Below, in pieces: positions 33,636 to 45,558 of a stretch of 64,000 bases of DNA (position 1 is its first letter; every line of letters begins with the position of its first letter). Both the position numbers and the translations under genes were made by a program. This DNA comes from Proteles cristata cristata (lineage: Eukaryota > Chordata > Mammalia > Carnivora > Hyaenidae), in NCBI GenBank assembly GCA_017311185.1, contig JAESUZ010001712.1, positions 3,038,001 through 3,102,000 of the forward strand, read 5' to 3'. Under the pieces are notes generated by a model, which had not been told where the DNA came from, did not search any database, and was given only the letters and a program-made list of their open reading frames with translations.

Positions 33636-34664
33636 CAGATTCATGGAATTATAGAGGGTGAAAGATATTCAGAGGGTCACTTCCCTGGCAGCTCCAGGCA
33701 GCAAGATCTATAAATCATCCTTAAATGGTTTTTGGCCTTTCCTATCATGTGTCCAAAGTTGAAGATGATAGGTTCTCTCACAATAATAATTTAATATTCT
33801 CTCACACCTCACTAGCCAGTCCATTCCTAACCCAACTCCCTCTAGCTGCACTGTGTCAATTTCTGACTTTATGGAGATAAAGCAGCTGTGATGTACCCAG
33901 CTTATAATAACCCTCCTTTTACTTACTGCCACTTGTTCTCTCCTCCGTTTTATTTTACTCCTTAAAAATTTTTTCTTCTCTTTTAAACTCTATTCATAGG
34001 TGCTTCACATCATTTTAATCAAAAGATTTCAGGTCTTCTATAATGACATTTCCCAGTTTCATTAGACCACGTTAAAAATGGAGCACCCACTAATAACATC
34101 CTGCTGACCTTATGTGCAGTGGAATAAAATTTGGGAGACAGGGCTCCATGATGTTTGCACATTCCTTTTGAAATATTAAAAGAAAATTTAGATGTGAGAC
34201 CCTTGTAAGGGGAGTATAAAGATGCCTTCCCAGCTTTGGCAAGGTCATATTTCTGTTTACATATTCATTATTGCAATTGTCTCTTTGACCACAGATTCAT
34301 AATGCACCTCATACTTAGACCACACTTGTGCTTTTATAGTCTTGAATAATAATTGAACCTTTATTCTCTACCATGAATAATAATCAAGTTCGGATTTATT
34401 TATTGTGTATGCCATCTCGATCGGGTTCTGACTACAACCAATGTTTTCCTCCATTTTTTTCATTACTATAAAGTCCCTCCTTCCGAAACCCTAGCAACCA
34501 CCCCCATCCTGTTACCCCCTCCTCTTCTATCTCTCAGAATTGGTGTTACCTACAGATTGTATTAGGAGGCTTTCAAATAAACCACCTTCAAAGTTAATCT
34601 TATTTCCTTTCTAACTATTAAGGCTCTTGGGCAAGAAGCCTCCTGGTAATTTTCAAATTGCACA

Positions 34665-34765
34665 CTTGCTGCGTGTTTAACCCTGTGCTAGATACTGTGA
34701 CAGCTTTCAAAGCTCACAACCACTGTGAAGAAGTTGTTCATCCGCACAACTTATTCTTAGTTATC
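34665..34765 (+). mobile_element. MIR SINE fragment
   Basis: 'ctgcgtgtttaaccctgtgc', 'tagatactgtgacagctttc' and 'aagctcacaaccactgtgaa' match the 5' half of the MIR core. Confidence 0.55.
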
Positions 34766-34769
34766 TAAG

Positions 34770-35595
34770 AATAGGAGATACTGTAACTTCAGAAAGCTAA
34801 AGGAATCATAGTAAAGTGCCATGCAAGTCATAATGAGAAGGATGTCAAGGTTAAGCTTGATGTATGATAGGAAAGGTTAGGAGGATCTAGACATTTAAAA
34901 AGAATAGAGAAGTGATGAGGTGGACCACAGAAGCAACAGCAGATGCTGATATGGGCATCAGTGGCCCCTTGCTCTGTGGGCTACATAGCTGCACATCAGT
35001 CAGTGGCAGCCATATTACTCCGGGCTACCATTAGCTGTATAGAAGTCTGACCTCCTCATTGGCTTGTAACCACAATGATGGCAGGGACCATAACAGCTTT
35101 GTCCTGGTGTATTCGATGACACACAATTTTAAAGAGTGATTTTAAGAGTACCTGGCCTACAGAGTACATGTTCAGTAAGCATACATTTAAGATCTTTTTT
35201 TAAAAAAATTGGTGTGAGTGAAAAAGCTGGTTAATATGGGAATGGTGATTGAATTCAGGTTATGGACATGGTGGAAAGGCAACCAGGCCGTTCCAACTTC
35301 ACAGGGCAGGAGTCCCTGAAGTCTGGGATAGGAGTGACAAGATAACATGGTGTCTGGGGAATTTACCTGGCAACAGTGTTCAAAATGAATTGAAGGAGGG
35401 GAGAGGGGAAGTTAGAGGAAGAAAGAAGTTATTGTCTATCTATCGCTCCATCTCTTGCCCTCCCATCTCATTCAAGCTTCTTGAAAGATCTTTGGCATTT
35501 CATTATCTTCAAGCCCCATTCACTCCTCCTACCTTCTGTTCCTGCTTTACAGTATTGAGCTACTCGATCTCTCTGCAGTAGTTAACATCATTAGC
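34770..35595. other. No gene found; mostly unassigned DNA
   Basis: A short L2 3'-end-like piece lies near 35085-35190 ('atggcagggaccataacagc', 'acatgttcagtaagca'). The open frame 35249-35581 has no recognisable domain. Confidence 0.4.
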
Positions 35596-35599
35596 TTTT

Positions 35600-36190
35600 T
35601 ATCTTTTAATAACAACTTTATTGTTTACAATTTTTTATTAGATAAAGCAGGCTTAGGTTACTAGCAAAACTGAGCAGAAAGTACAAAGATTCCCTATGTA
35701 CTCTCTGTCCCTACATATGCAGTTTTATTTTTTTATTACATAATTATTGTTACAAATTTAAGCAATACTTTAAATGCAAAGAACAAAATAAAACTTACCC
35801 CAATCTCCACTTCCAGAGATAATCACCGTTAACATTTTGGTGAACATTCTCCCCAACATCTCTCTAGTCTATGCCTACATGCACAAGCAGATGGCTATGT
35901 GTATAGAGATTTACATAAATTGGAACATATAATACTCGTTTTTCAGTGACTCGCATTGCTTTTTCCTGAACAGTAAGTATAAATGTCAGTAAGCATAAAT
36001 CTGTGTGATTCTTGATAGGGGCATAGTCCTCCTGTGAGTGTGTGTATGTGTGTGTGTGTGTATGTGTGTGTGCATGTGTGTGTACCATCATTTACATAAC
36101 ACGTTTCCTAGAGGAGGAATGGTTACATTTGTTTCCAGTTGTTACTATTATAAATAATGTTGCAGTACACATTTTTATTTTATCTTTTTG
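35600..36190 (-). mobile_element. Old L1 3' end, antisense
   Basis: 'ataacaactttattg', 'actgagcagaaagtacaaag' and 'attccctatgt', then 'ccagagataatcaccgttaa' and 'cattttggtgaacattct', then 'gaggaggaatggttaca'. These match the antisense 3' end of old L1s. A TG microsatellite has grown inside. Confidence 0.65.
36036..36085. repeat. (TG)n microsatellite
   Basis: Interrupted GTGTGTGTATGTGTGTG tract within the L1 fragment. On the minus strand it encodes spurious His-Thr repeats. Confidence 0.95.
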
Positions 36191-36720
36191 CCACTGTACC
36201 ATTATCTTAATAGACCGGCTCCTCCTTCAAATTCTCTGCTGTACCTCCTACGTTCCTGTAACCTGTGGTCTACTGCCCATTGACTCTAATTCCTCCTGGT
36301 TTTCCTGCTGCTCTTATGGCTTCTTCTCAGTCTTCATCATGGGCTCATTGCTTAGCTTACCCCTTAAGCATTCATGTGTAACCGGCCTTTATGCTTGGCT
36401 TGCTCTTATCCTCGCTCTCCATCCTTTCCCCAACCAGTCTCATTTACTCCCCTAGTTCAACAACCACATCCAGATGGACAAGTACAAATTCATGATCTCT
36501 GTCTCTGACATCTTTCCTGAAATTGCCTAGCTGCCACGCCAGACATCTCAGGTAACTTGTGTCTTTATTCCATCCTCAAACCCAGCCCCATTCTTCTGCA
36601 CTCAGCCATTTAGACGCTACATACATAAGCTTGGGGATCATCTCTTATTCCTTCCTCTCTCTCATCGCTTTACATCCAGCTGACCATTAAGTTTGTGAAT
36701 TCCACCTCCTAAATATTTCA
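36190..36720 (+). mobile_element. L2 LINE ORF2 fragment
   Basis: 'caaccacatccagatggaca', 'tccatcctcaaacccagccc' and 'cttggggatcatctcttatt', then 'gtgaattccacctcctaaat', match the plus-strand L2 coding region. The 137-codon frame at 36042-36455 joins L1 and L2 text and is not a gene. Confidence 0.7.
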
Positions 36721-37545
36721 TGAAATGCCTTAAGATATTTCTTAGGAATCTATTGGAGGATGGATGCACTGCACCAAAACAAGGGAAGAAACCAAATAAA
36801 GGAAGACATGGTAACCAGGATACAGGGGCCCCAAAGCGGGAGGGGGCAAAGGGAATTCCCAGCATGGTGATGATGAGCAGTTTCAGGCAACGGCTGCTCA
36901 CCAGCCCAGGGAAGAACCCATCCAAGGGAAAGCAGGATGATGGAGGACCCCCAGAGGGATGCCTCCAAAAAAGAAAGGGAAACTGCTAGAACATGTGATG
37001 TGTTGGAGCATGCTGGGGGGTGTTATAGCAGTTTGGCAAAGGTTTGGGGATGAATTATCAACTGCTTCACAGAAAAAAAGAATAAATATATGTATATCTC
37101 TATCTCTCCATATAGCTTATAGATCTATATCTATATATAGAAGGAAATGCAATCACTCAAACCTAACTGGCTCAGTTCTGAAAAATAATTGCATAATCAT
37201 AATATTGTCAACACTGAATATTGATTTAATTGAAAACATGGTTGTAACTACACTGACAACATGAGGTAAAGGAACATGTTTTGTATATTTGTGGGTGTGG
37301 GAGTCTAAGAGAGCCTATTTCTTATCTTCCATTTTAGAATATGAATAAATAACATCTAAAATTGAAAAATCAAGAAATAGCACTTAAAGCAAACAACGAG
37401 AAGAGTTGATAGGGGTTGCCCAAAAGAAGAGGGGACAGGAATGCGGAGGGATGGAACAGAACACTCCTGTTTTTCATCAGAATCCCATGGTGTTATTTAT
37501 TGTATGAAACTAGTTATATGCATTACTTTGACTTAGGAAAATATT
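36721..37545. other. No gene found; unassigned DNA
   Basis: Purine-rich text at 36760-36990 keeps an 89-codon frame (36720-36989) with a Lys/Gly-rich, low-complexity product I do not recognise. A TATA-rich tract occurs at 37082-37140. Confidence 0.4.
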
Positions 37546-37549
37546 TTTA

Positions 37550-37770
37550 TTTTTTTAAGTTTTTTTTATGTTTTTTTATTTTTGAGAGAGAGAAAGATAG
37601 AGTGCTAGCAGGGGAGGGGCAGAGAGAGGGAGAGATACAGAATCTGAAAGCAGCCTCCAAGCTTTGAGCTGTCAGCACAGAGCCCGATGCAGAGCTCAAA
37701 CTCACAAACTGTGAAATCATGACCTGAGCCGAAGTCTGATGCTTAATTGACTGAGCCACCCAGGTGCCCC
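37550..37770 (-). mobile_element. Felid SINE, antisense
   Basis: T-rich tail, GA-rich body, 'gtcagcacagagcccgatgc', 'catgacctgagccgaagtct' and 'gactgagccacccaggtgcc'. Target duplication of 16 bp at 37534-37549 (TAGGAAAATATTTTTA) and 37771-37786, one change. Confidence 0.97.
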
Positions 37771-37836
37771 TAGGAAAAGATTTTTAAAAGAAGGGAAAGT
37801 TGGGAAGTATCCAAATATTCATCAACAAATAGCTTT

Positions 37837-38296
37837 TTTTTTTTTTTTTACAAATAGTTTATTGTCAAATTAGTTTCCACATAACACCCAGTGCTCATCC
37901 CCACAAGTGCCCTCCTCCATGCCCATCCCTCCTCCCCCACATCCACCAGTCCTCAGTTTTTGTCAGCATTCAAGAGTCTCTCATGGTTTGCCTCTCTCCC
38001 TTTTCCCCACCATTTCCGCCCTTCTTCTCCCCCTTGGTCCTCTGTTAAGTTCCTCCTAATCCTCCTATATGTGCACACATAGGATATTTGTCCTTCTCTG
38101 CCTGACTTATTTCGCTCAGCATAACACCCTCAAGGTCCATCCATGTTGCTACACATGGCCAGATTTCATTGTTTCTCATTGCCATGTAGTATTCCATGGT
38201 ATAGATAAACCACATCTTCTTGATCCATTCATCTGTTGATGGACACTTAGGCTCTTTCCATGTTTTAGCTATTGTGGAGAGTGCTGCTATGAACAT
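37837..38296 (-). mobile_element. Carnivore L1 3' end, 5'-truncated, antisense
   Basis: A poly-T run, then the 3' UTR and the end of ORF2 on the minus strand. The frame 38045-38401 shows TWKEPKCPSTDEWIKKMWFI, then YTMEYYMAM and SEISQAEKDKY, the usual L1 ORF2 C-terminus, nearly undamaged. The flanks ATCAACAAATAGCTTTT (37821 on) and ATCAACAAGTAGTTTT (38298 on) are the target duplication. Its preserved frame and sharp ends make it the youngest LINE copy in the window. Confidence 0.95.
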
Positions 38297-38679
38297 CATC
38301 AACAAGTAGTTTTTAAAAATGTTTCCTTCATGCTTCCTTAAGGTAGAGCTAAAAAATAATAATAATAAGGCAGATCTGTGGGAAAATGCAATTGTGTCCA
38401 AAATACATTGAAAATGGAAAATGCCAATTGCAAAAATGTATCATGGTGTTATCTGATTCTCACCACCCTCCTGCCATCAATAACAAGTCATTTTCAGAAG
38501 TCAACAAATTGGAGGAATAAGATTCCTCCAAACCATGAATGATTTGGGAGGTTCCAATTTCACTTTTCTATATTACGTATTTTAGTAATGTTTGAATTTT
38601 ACATAAGGAAATGTTTTGTTTTGTTTCTGGCCCCAAAATTAAACCAAACAGTTACTTCTCATGTCCACCATGTGCTCTT

Positions 38680-39210
38680 CATTCCAAATAGCCCTGCCTT
38701 AAAAGCCTTTAAGTGGCTTATTGGGAGCCCCAGAATAAGTCCAAGCTCATTAGGATGGCATTTAAGGCTTTCTAGAGAGGGCCTCTGCTAATGTGTGCAG
38801 CCTCCGCGTTGCCCACTTCCTGCTGTGCACCATTGAGCACTGTCTGCACCTGATTCTTGTGCTTGTCCTGTTCTTCCCTCGGAGTCCTGTCTCTGTGCTA
38901 CTGTCCCTCCACTGACCTGCCCCTGCCAGCTTCCAGCACAGGGTAGGCATCACCTACCTTAGGAAGCTTTTCCTTAACCCTGAGGGGGGTTGAGGCCCCA
39001 TCTCCACATCCCCCAAAGCAGTGTATACATGATTTATTGTAGATGTACCACATTGTACAGAAATAGTTTTCTGTGCCAGCCCCATGTTGCTGAACTATTA
39101 ACTCCAAAAGGACAGAGGCATGTTTTATTTGTTTCTGTATTCTCAGAGCCTCACCCAGTGTCTGGCATCTAATAAACATTACATACATGTTTAATTGAAT
39201 AATTTAAGCA
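38680..39210 (+). mobile_element. L2 LINE 3' end
   Basis: 'ttcattccaaatagccctgc', 'agtccaagctcattaggatg', 'gcatttaaggctttctagag' and 'aactccaaaaggacagaggc', then 'tcacccagtgtctggcatct' and 'aataaacatt'. A good plus-strand match to the L2 C-terminal coding end and 3' UTR. Confidence 0.85.
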
Positions 39211-39214
39211 CAGG

Positions 39215-40085
39215 CTGATGAAAATTTGTTAGATGTCCACTTGGGTTAAGCATTACTATTAGTTTCTAAGGACCAGACACTTGATGAAACCTCTGTACAC
39301 TGGCATTCCAGAGTGTGGTAGAAAAGAAAGGGTGTAGGTGTCACTGTCTTCACACCAACCTTCCTATGAAGGTAGCAGCACCCACGTGCTTACTAGTGGA
39401 GATGGTGTGGTAGGCCGCCCGTGTTTCCAAGCGGCAATGCTCACTGTTCATTACTTGTCACTTTCCTGGGTCTCTTGTCATGGCATCTTTACCACAGACA
39501 TGACATGCTCGAGAAGACTGACCCTATCTACCCACTGAGCCACATTTTTAAGCAGTTATGAATCCACTCAATGGCAATCTGGTTCAGCACTGACCGACCT
39601 CACTTCTTTTGATGGTTAGGGGATCAGAGCCAATGTCCTTCCTGAAGCCTGGGTAGGTTTGATCTACAACCATAGTTCTTTAACCCCCTGCAGACTCAAG
39701 TGGAGTCCCATTCATGGCACTGATCTGAACTTTACCAACTCTCATGTATACCTTGACAGACCACAAAGTGTGTCCCCTATGGGCCAGCTGCCATTTGGAG
39801 CCTCCAGCGTGGTCTAAAATGCTCACACATGTTTTTCCTCCTTCCTGTCTTTCTGTCACCACATCTCCCACCAGGCTCTGCCATCTCCAGGCAGACAGGC
39901 ACTAGACACCATGTCACATGGACCCCTTTCAGTGTCACATGGTTGGAGGGGTCACAAGTCAGGGCTGCTTTGGTTACAATGTCTTAGAAAGGTTATCATG
40001 AAATCATTCATTTTGTTGCCCGTTCTTCTTCCTCCCCACCTGCAAATGGTCCTGGGTCCTTCTTACTATGAGTTGAATTCACCCC
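39215..40085. other. No gene found; unassigned DNA
   Basis: No repeat family recognised between 39300 and 39900. Open frames at 39338-39538 (plus) and 39680-39871 (minus) show no domains. Confidence 0.4.
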
Positions 40086-40089
40086 CCAA

Positions 40090-40335
40090 AGGACTTATAT
40101 TCAAAATATATCCAATATCTCACCACTTTTCATCCTTCACTTACCAACACCCTAGCGCAAGCCACCATCTTCTCTGACTAGCTCACTGACATCCTAACTG
40201 GTCTCTTTCCACTCACCTTCTCCCTCCAGCCTATTCTCAACACACCAGCCCAGTGTTCCTGTAATATCCAAGTCTGATCTAAACCAGCTTCCCCTCAGTT
40301 CCTTCCACCAACCTCATGTCCTTTCGTTTTCTCTC
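40090..40335 (+). mobile_element. L2 LINE ORF2 fragment
   Basis: 'caaaatatatccaatatctc', 'cgcaagccaccatcttctct', 'gacatcctaactggtctctt', 'ctattctcaacacaccagcc' and 'atccaagtctgatctaaacc' follow the L2 coding text in order. A/T-rich unassigned DNA follows to 40717. Confidence 0.8.
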
Positions 40336-40732
40336 TCTTATTCTTTCACAGCCATATTGAGTGTCTACCACTAGAATCATCTTCTACAACTCGGTAAACT
40401 GATTACTAAAGATATAAATATCGAATATTTTATACTTGATTTTTAAATATTGTAAAAATGAAATATATTCAGTCAATGAAATAAATATTAGATTCAAAAT
40501 AAAGAATGGATTAAAGTAAATACCTATAAGGACCTCCTGTGGAATGACTAGTGAGAAAAGCCAATCTTTTCTCTTGTATCTTGCTTTGATTTGATTTTTG
40601 GACCACATAAGTATTTTAAAGGATTGTGAAATAAAGTTTTTAAACTACCCATAAAATTAAAGTAAAATAAAACAATGGAATTTCATTGTGATTCTAATTG
40701 GTGGCATAAGCACATGAAGAAGAAATTTTCCT

Positions 40733-40960
40733 GGGGTGCCTGGGTGGCTCAGTTGGTTAAGCATCTGACTTTGGCTCAGCTCATGATCTCATGGTTCATG
40801 AGTTTGAGCCCTGCATAGGGCTTTGTGCTGACAGCTTGGAGCCTGGAGCCTGCTTCAGATTCTGTGTCTCCCTCTCTCTCTGCCCCTCTCCTGCTCACAT
40901 TCTGTCTGTCTTTCTGTCTGTCTGTCTGTCTGTCTCTCTCTCAAATAAATAAACATTTAA
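40733..40960 (+). mobile_element. Felid tRNA-Lys SINE with TCTG expansion
   Basis: 'ggtgcctgggtggctcagtt', 'atgagtttgagccctgcata' and 'gcctggagcctgcttcagat'. The CT-rich part has expanded to a (TCTG)n run at about 40904-40934. Target duplication about GAAGAAATTTTC on the left and GAAGAAAATTTC on the right. Confidence 0.95.
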
Positions 40961-41289
40961 AGAAGAAAATTTCTAAGCAGTTTTAAACAGTCATTCTATC
41001 ATATACATCCCCAGTGGCATATACCGTAATGACAACAATAAGTGCAGAAAAAAAATCTTATGTTATTCTCAGAATTTTTATTCTTGGTGGTAGTGTTTGT
41101 GTTCCTATACCAAGACTATTGTATATATACTATAGAGTAAAAAAAAAAAAGTGAGGAAATTATACTGATAGAATTGAAAACCAATTATTTTTGGCATTAA
41201 ATGAGAGGAGACATAGATATAAGATACATAAAATTAAATAAAAACACTATAGTCCTGAAACTGAATTACAAGTATCAGTATGAACCTAT

Positions 41290-42655
41290 AACATATTTTA
41301 TCTTTAAAACAGAAAGCATTTTTGCCAGCTCTTCCACTGAAAACCAATCCAATGACAATAACCAGATTGTGGTCTCTAAATACCATTTCCATCTCCTAAT
41401 AAAGGAGCCAAGGGTCTTTGGAGAAGAGGCTGACTCTAGGCCTGGAATTGCAGAGCACAAAATGAGCCTGGAATATCTTGTCATAACAGATAACTCAGAA
41501 TCTATCAGTGACTCTTGGGGTCATAGCAAAAGGTGTCAGGAACCAACTGCAATTAACTCAAAAACATCAAATATGTTTTAAATCAGTGATTTCAAAATTT
41601 TACTAAAAGAAGAAAAATCTTATCAGTTACTTTTTGAGGATCTGGGGATCCAGCTCATTGCTTAAAAAACTGTAAGCAAAGGAAAATAAACAAGCATTTA
41701 GCCTTCCTTTTCTGTGAAAATTGTATCTCAGGAAAACCAAATGATGGATGAAAGGACATTACTTTGTATGGGATTACTTTGTATGGAATTACTATGTATA
41801 TTGGTTTTAAAGGACATTAGTTTGTATATTAGTTAATAATGAAGAAAGAAAAATAGAATTAGATCATCTCCATTTTGCAACATTGAATGAATTGATGGAT
41901 GTGCTCAGTAATAATCCTAAAAGAGAGACAATTAGACATCAAGTGCTGCCAAATGGAAAACACAAATTAGTTTAGACCAAAAATTAAAAAATAAATAATA
42001 AATAATGAAAAAATAGATTCTAAATTTGATCAAACATCTAAATACAGTTACCAATTTATAAGAAATTTAGGCAACCAAAGACAGTGTTAAATGAACTACA
42101 AGGACACAATTAGCCAAATCTAAAATTTGCAAAACTCTTCAGAATACTACTCATAATTTAAAAACAGTTTCTTAAAGAAAATTTCGTGGAGAAGAGAAGG
42201 GAAACAGGTGGATAAAAGGAGACTTAAAAGACACATGAAACAATCACAATGTATGGACTTTCTTTGGATTTCAATTCAAACAAATCAATTGTTTGGACTT
42301 TTTAAAAAATAACTGGGATAATGTGAAAATAACTGGTTTATTGATGATAATGAGGAATTATCATCAATTTTTGATGATATGGTTTTTTTTGGCATGAAAG
42401 TGGTATTATGTCTTTACCTTTAAAAATAGTTCTTATTCTTTTTAGAGATATATCTGAAATATTAACAGATGAAATTATATGATGTGTGGGCTTTGCCTGA
42501 AAATAATCCAGAGTAGGTATTGGAGGTAGAGATGAAGGTGAAATATGACAAGTTATAAGTTGGTAACTGCAGAAGCTGAGTGACAGATATTCTGAAGTTA
42601 TTCTATTCTCTCAACTTTTTCACATATTCTAAACTTTCCATAGCAAAAGGGTATT
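41290..42655 (+). mobile_element. Old L1-type 3' UTR or related LINE tail
   Basis: 'ggtctctaaataccatttcc', 'gctgactctaggcctggaat', 'aataaacaagcatttagcct', 'gatcaagtgctgccaaatgg'-like text, 'tatatgatgtgtgggctttg' and 'actttccatagcaaaagggt' follow a long mammalian L1 3'-UTR unit on the plus strand. The 126-codon frame 41201-41581 lies largely in it and is not a gene. Confidence 0.6.
41755..41803. repeat. Short tandem repeat, period about 15-16 bp
   Basis: Three successive variants of ATTACTTTGTATGGG inside the LINE tail, the third degenerate. Confidence 0.8.
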
Positions 42656-42679
42656 TTTAATAGATACTTATGTTATCCA

Positions 42680-43430
42680 AAATAATGAGTCTGTTCTTGA
42701 AGAGATATTTGTATATTCATGTTCATAGCAGCATTATACACAATAGCCAAAAAGTAGAAGCAATCCAAATGTTTACCTATGGATGAATGGATAAACAAAA
42801 TGGGGTATTTGTATGCAATGGAATATTATTCAGCCTTAAAAATGAAGGAAATTCTGGGTTGCCTGGGTGGCTCAGTCAGTTAAGCATCCAACTCTTGATT
42901 TTGGCTCAGGTCATGATCTCATGGGATCAAGCTTAGAGCAGGCCTGCTTGGGATTCTCTCTCTCTCTCTTTCCCTCTGCCCTTCCCCCACTCATGTGTGC
43001 ATGCTCTTCCTCATTCTCTCAGAATGAAATAAATTAAACATTAAAAAAAACAAGGGAAGGAAAGTCTGACCTATGCCACAATGTATATGAAACTCGAGGA
43101 CATTACACTAAGTGAAATAAAAAGACACAAAAGTCACAAAAAGACATATACTGTATGAATTCACTTACATGAAGTGCCTCAAGTGGTCAAACTTTTAGAG
43201 ACAGAAAGTTGAATGGGGTTGCCAGGAACTTGGGGCAGTGGGGAGGGGGAACTGTTGTTTAATGGGTGTGGAATTTTAGTTTCTCAAGATAAAAAAGTTC
43301 TGGTGATTGATTACAGAACAATGTGAAATGTATTTAATGCATACTGAACTTGTATGCTTAAAAATGGTCAAGTTGGTAAATTTTACATTATGTGTATTTT
43401 TCCACAGTAAAAATTATTTTTTTTAAAAAA
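42680..43430 (+). mobile_element. L1 LINE 3' end, sense, split by a SINE
   Basis: 'catagcagcattatacacaa', 'gtatgcaatggaatattatt' and 'cagccttaaaaatgaaggaa', then (after the SINE) 'gaggacattacactaagtga', 'gttgccaggaacttggggca' and 'ggtaaattttacattatgtg'. Typical L1 ORF2 end and 3' UTR. Confidence 0.9.
42857..43055 (+). mobile_element. Felid/carnivore SINE inside L1
   Basis: 'ggttgcctgggtggctcagt', the 'ccaactcttgattttggctc' subtype and a shortened middle. Target duplication GAAGGAAATTCTG (42844-42856) and GAAGGAAAGTCTG (43056-43068). Confidence 0.95.
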
Positions 43431-43434
43431 GGAA

Positions 43435-45000
43435 TAAATTTGGGTCAGAAAGGTTCTGGGAGAACAGGCATGGTAAAGAGGAAGAAAGTATATAAGTAAG
43501 ACAGTGTTAAGATCATATAATAGAGACAAAACTTAGATGGAGTTTGGGTGTTTAAGAAGGGGCAAATATTGCCAGCCCATGGCAAAACAATTGAGTTATG
43601 GGGGAGAAGGGGTACAAGGAACCTGCGGGCCCCAGAACACCTCAGATTCTGTAGGCATCTATACTGGTGCATATGGAGACCAGAGTAATAAGCCATGTGT
43701 TCCAAAAACCATATTGCCTCACCAGTCATGACATCACAATGCCTGGAGGGTCGGTCAGCATAGCTCATTCTCCTGGGGATCCTTGCAAGTTGATAGGGAC
43801 TCATGGCTACCAAGCCATCATAATACCTTGATTCTTCTCCTAACTGTTGTTACCTGTATGTGTCAAGACTCCCTGGAAATGGTGAACTACGTAAGAGGAG
43901 AAAGGGAGTTAGAAATTGCATTTAAAGTTGCTGGCTTAATTTTAACATTTTAACTTGGCGAAGATGGTGGATGAGTTTTACAACTGAAATTTTTCCCAAA
44001 AGTTGATAAATAAGCTTTTATACATAAATATTTAAATACTGTTTTTAAACACCAAGCAGTCTATGAAAAGATAATTAAGTATTAAGGCCAAGAAAAGGGT
44101 AGTTTATATAATTGGAAAAAGCAGACTATTATACAACACTCATTAACATCTTTTAAGACTGATGTGTAGTAAATTTTTATACAATGTAATTAAAAGGAAA
44201 AAATAATGCAGATTAAGCAATAGCATTAAAAAGAGTGTCAGCACTCCTTGCAAAAACATCATGGTATACTCTTTGTTCAGAACAAGTGTTTAAAGCTAAT
44301 GAACAAATATGCACTCAAAGAGATTTGGTAGCTGAGAACATTGAAAATGAATTATGAATTATTTTTATTCTAGGTCATCTTTTCCAGAGCCCTAATGAAG
44401 TCAAATAGTGCAACTAAAATAGTAATTTTGGTTGCATGACTAGAGGGTTTTTTTTTTAAATATACCTTTGCTACTATAGTTATTAATTGGGCTAGAAAAG
44501 AAGGGATTGACTAAAAAAATATTACCAAATGAACAGTAGTATAAAAAAAAAACCCCAGATACAGAATAAAAAGATTTTGGGGGTAATGTCAGCATATCTT
44601 TAATATATTTTAATGGGATGTCTTTATTATCATCAGTTGCTCATATTTAGTTAAAATCTCTAGCTCTCTGGTATTTTATTGTCAGTGCTAGGACTATAGG
44701 AGACTACAGAATGGTACAGGCCAGTCCAAGTGCTGCATGGGTAGATCTAACAAAGCAGGGGCACAGAATGGGTCTAGGGCAAGAATAAATTCTAATGATC
44801 AAACAAAGTCAAGAGTAGAAAGATGCCCTATTAATGCAAGTGACAGCCAGGCAAAGGATCTGGAACCACTTTAAGTTCCTTTCTTTGTTTTTCCCTGGCA
44901 CCCTGGGTAACCTCAAACATTGTCCTCCTGGACATTATATCACAATTATTGATTTACTTGTCCATTGTCTCTGACAGTCTCTAAGCTTGTTAAGAATTAC
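43435..45000. other. No gene found; A/T-rich unassigned DNA
   Basis: The 122-codon minus-strand frame 43445-43813 has no recognisable domain or codon signature. From 44000 to 44600 the DNA is very A/T-rich with no clear repeat. Confidence 0.45.
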
Positions 45001-45008
45001 TCTCTTAA

Positions 45009-45215
45009 GAGGTACCTGGGTGGCTCAGTTGGTTAAGCGGCAGGTCGTTATCTGGCGGTCTGTGAGTTCGAGCCCAGCATTGGTCTCTGTGCTGACAGCT
45101 CAGAGCCTGGATCCTACTTCAGATTCTGTGTTTCTGTCTCTCTCTCTGCACCTCCCCCACTCGCACTCTGTCTCTCTCCCTCTCAAAGATAAATAAACAT
45201 CTAAAAAAATTTTTA
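45009..45215 (+). mobile_element. Felid tRNA-Lys SINE
   Basis: 'aggtacctgggtggctcagt', intact B box (GAGTTCGAGCCC), tail AAGATAAATAAACATCTAAAA. Target duplication AAGAATTACTCTCTTAA (44992-45008) and AAGAATTACTTTCTTAA (45216-45232), one change. Confidence 0.97.
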
Positions 45216-45331
45216 AAGAATTACTTTCTTAAATTATTCAATTTTTTGTGATTCTAGCTCTCAGAACAGTTGGTTATAAAGTGGGTGTTTAATAACTGCT
45301 TCCTGGGTATCTAATTAAAATATTAAATGAA

Positions 45332-45558
45332 GGGGCGCCTGGGTGGCTCAGTCGGTTAAGCGTGCGACTTTCGCTTGGGTCATGATCTCGCGGTTCGTGG
45401 GTTCGAGCCCCGCATCGGGCTCTATGCTGACTGCCAGCTCAGAGCCTGGAGCCTGTTTCAGTCTGTGACTCCCTCTCTCTCTGACCCTCCCCTGCTCACG
45501 CTGTCTCTCTCTCTCCTAGAAATAAATAAAACATTAAAAAAAATTTTTAAAATAAAAT
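45332..45558 (+). mobile_element. Felid tRNA-Lys SINE, youngest-looking copy
   Basis: Near-consensus GGGGCGCCTGGGTGGCTCAG, intact A box and B box (GGGTTCGAGCCCCGC), diagnostic 'gactgccagctcagagcc' and 'ctcctagaaataaataaaac'. Flanked by identical 15-bp duplications AAAATATTAAATGAA (45317-45331 and 45559-45573). Confidence 0.98.

Noticed and set aside
36042..36455. 137-codon open frame, plus strand
   Set aside because: It starts in a TG microsatellite within an old L1 and runs into L2; a chance chimera.
36720..36989. Lys/Gly-rich 89-codon frame that looked like a processed pseudogene
   Set aside because: I could not match it to any known protein, and no poly-A tail or target duplication is visible.
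38045..38401. 118-codon open frame with a good protein motif
   Set aside because: It is the C-terminus of L1 ORF2 in a truncated element, not a host gene. Its N-terminal part lies outside the element.
41201..41581. 126-codon open frame, plus strand
   Set aside because: Mostly within an old L1-type 3' UTR; no domain or codon signature.
43445..43813. 122-codon open frame, minus strand
   Set aside because: No recognisable domain, low-information composition, and no splice or promoter context; length is within chance expectation for 64 kb.
45332..45558. tRNA gene suggested by intact A and B boxes
   Set aside because: The tRNA-like head is part of a SINE (CT-rich body, A-rich tail, target duplications); the same holds for all 22 copies.
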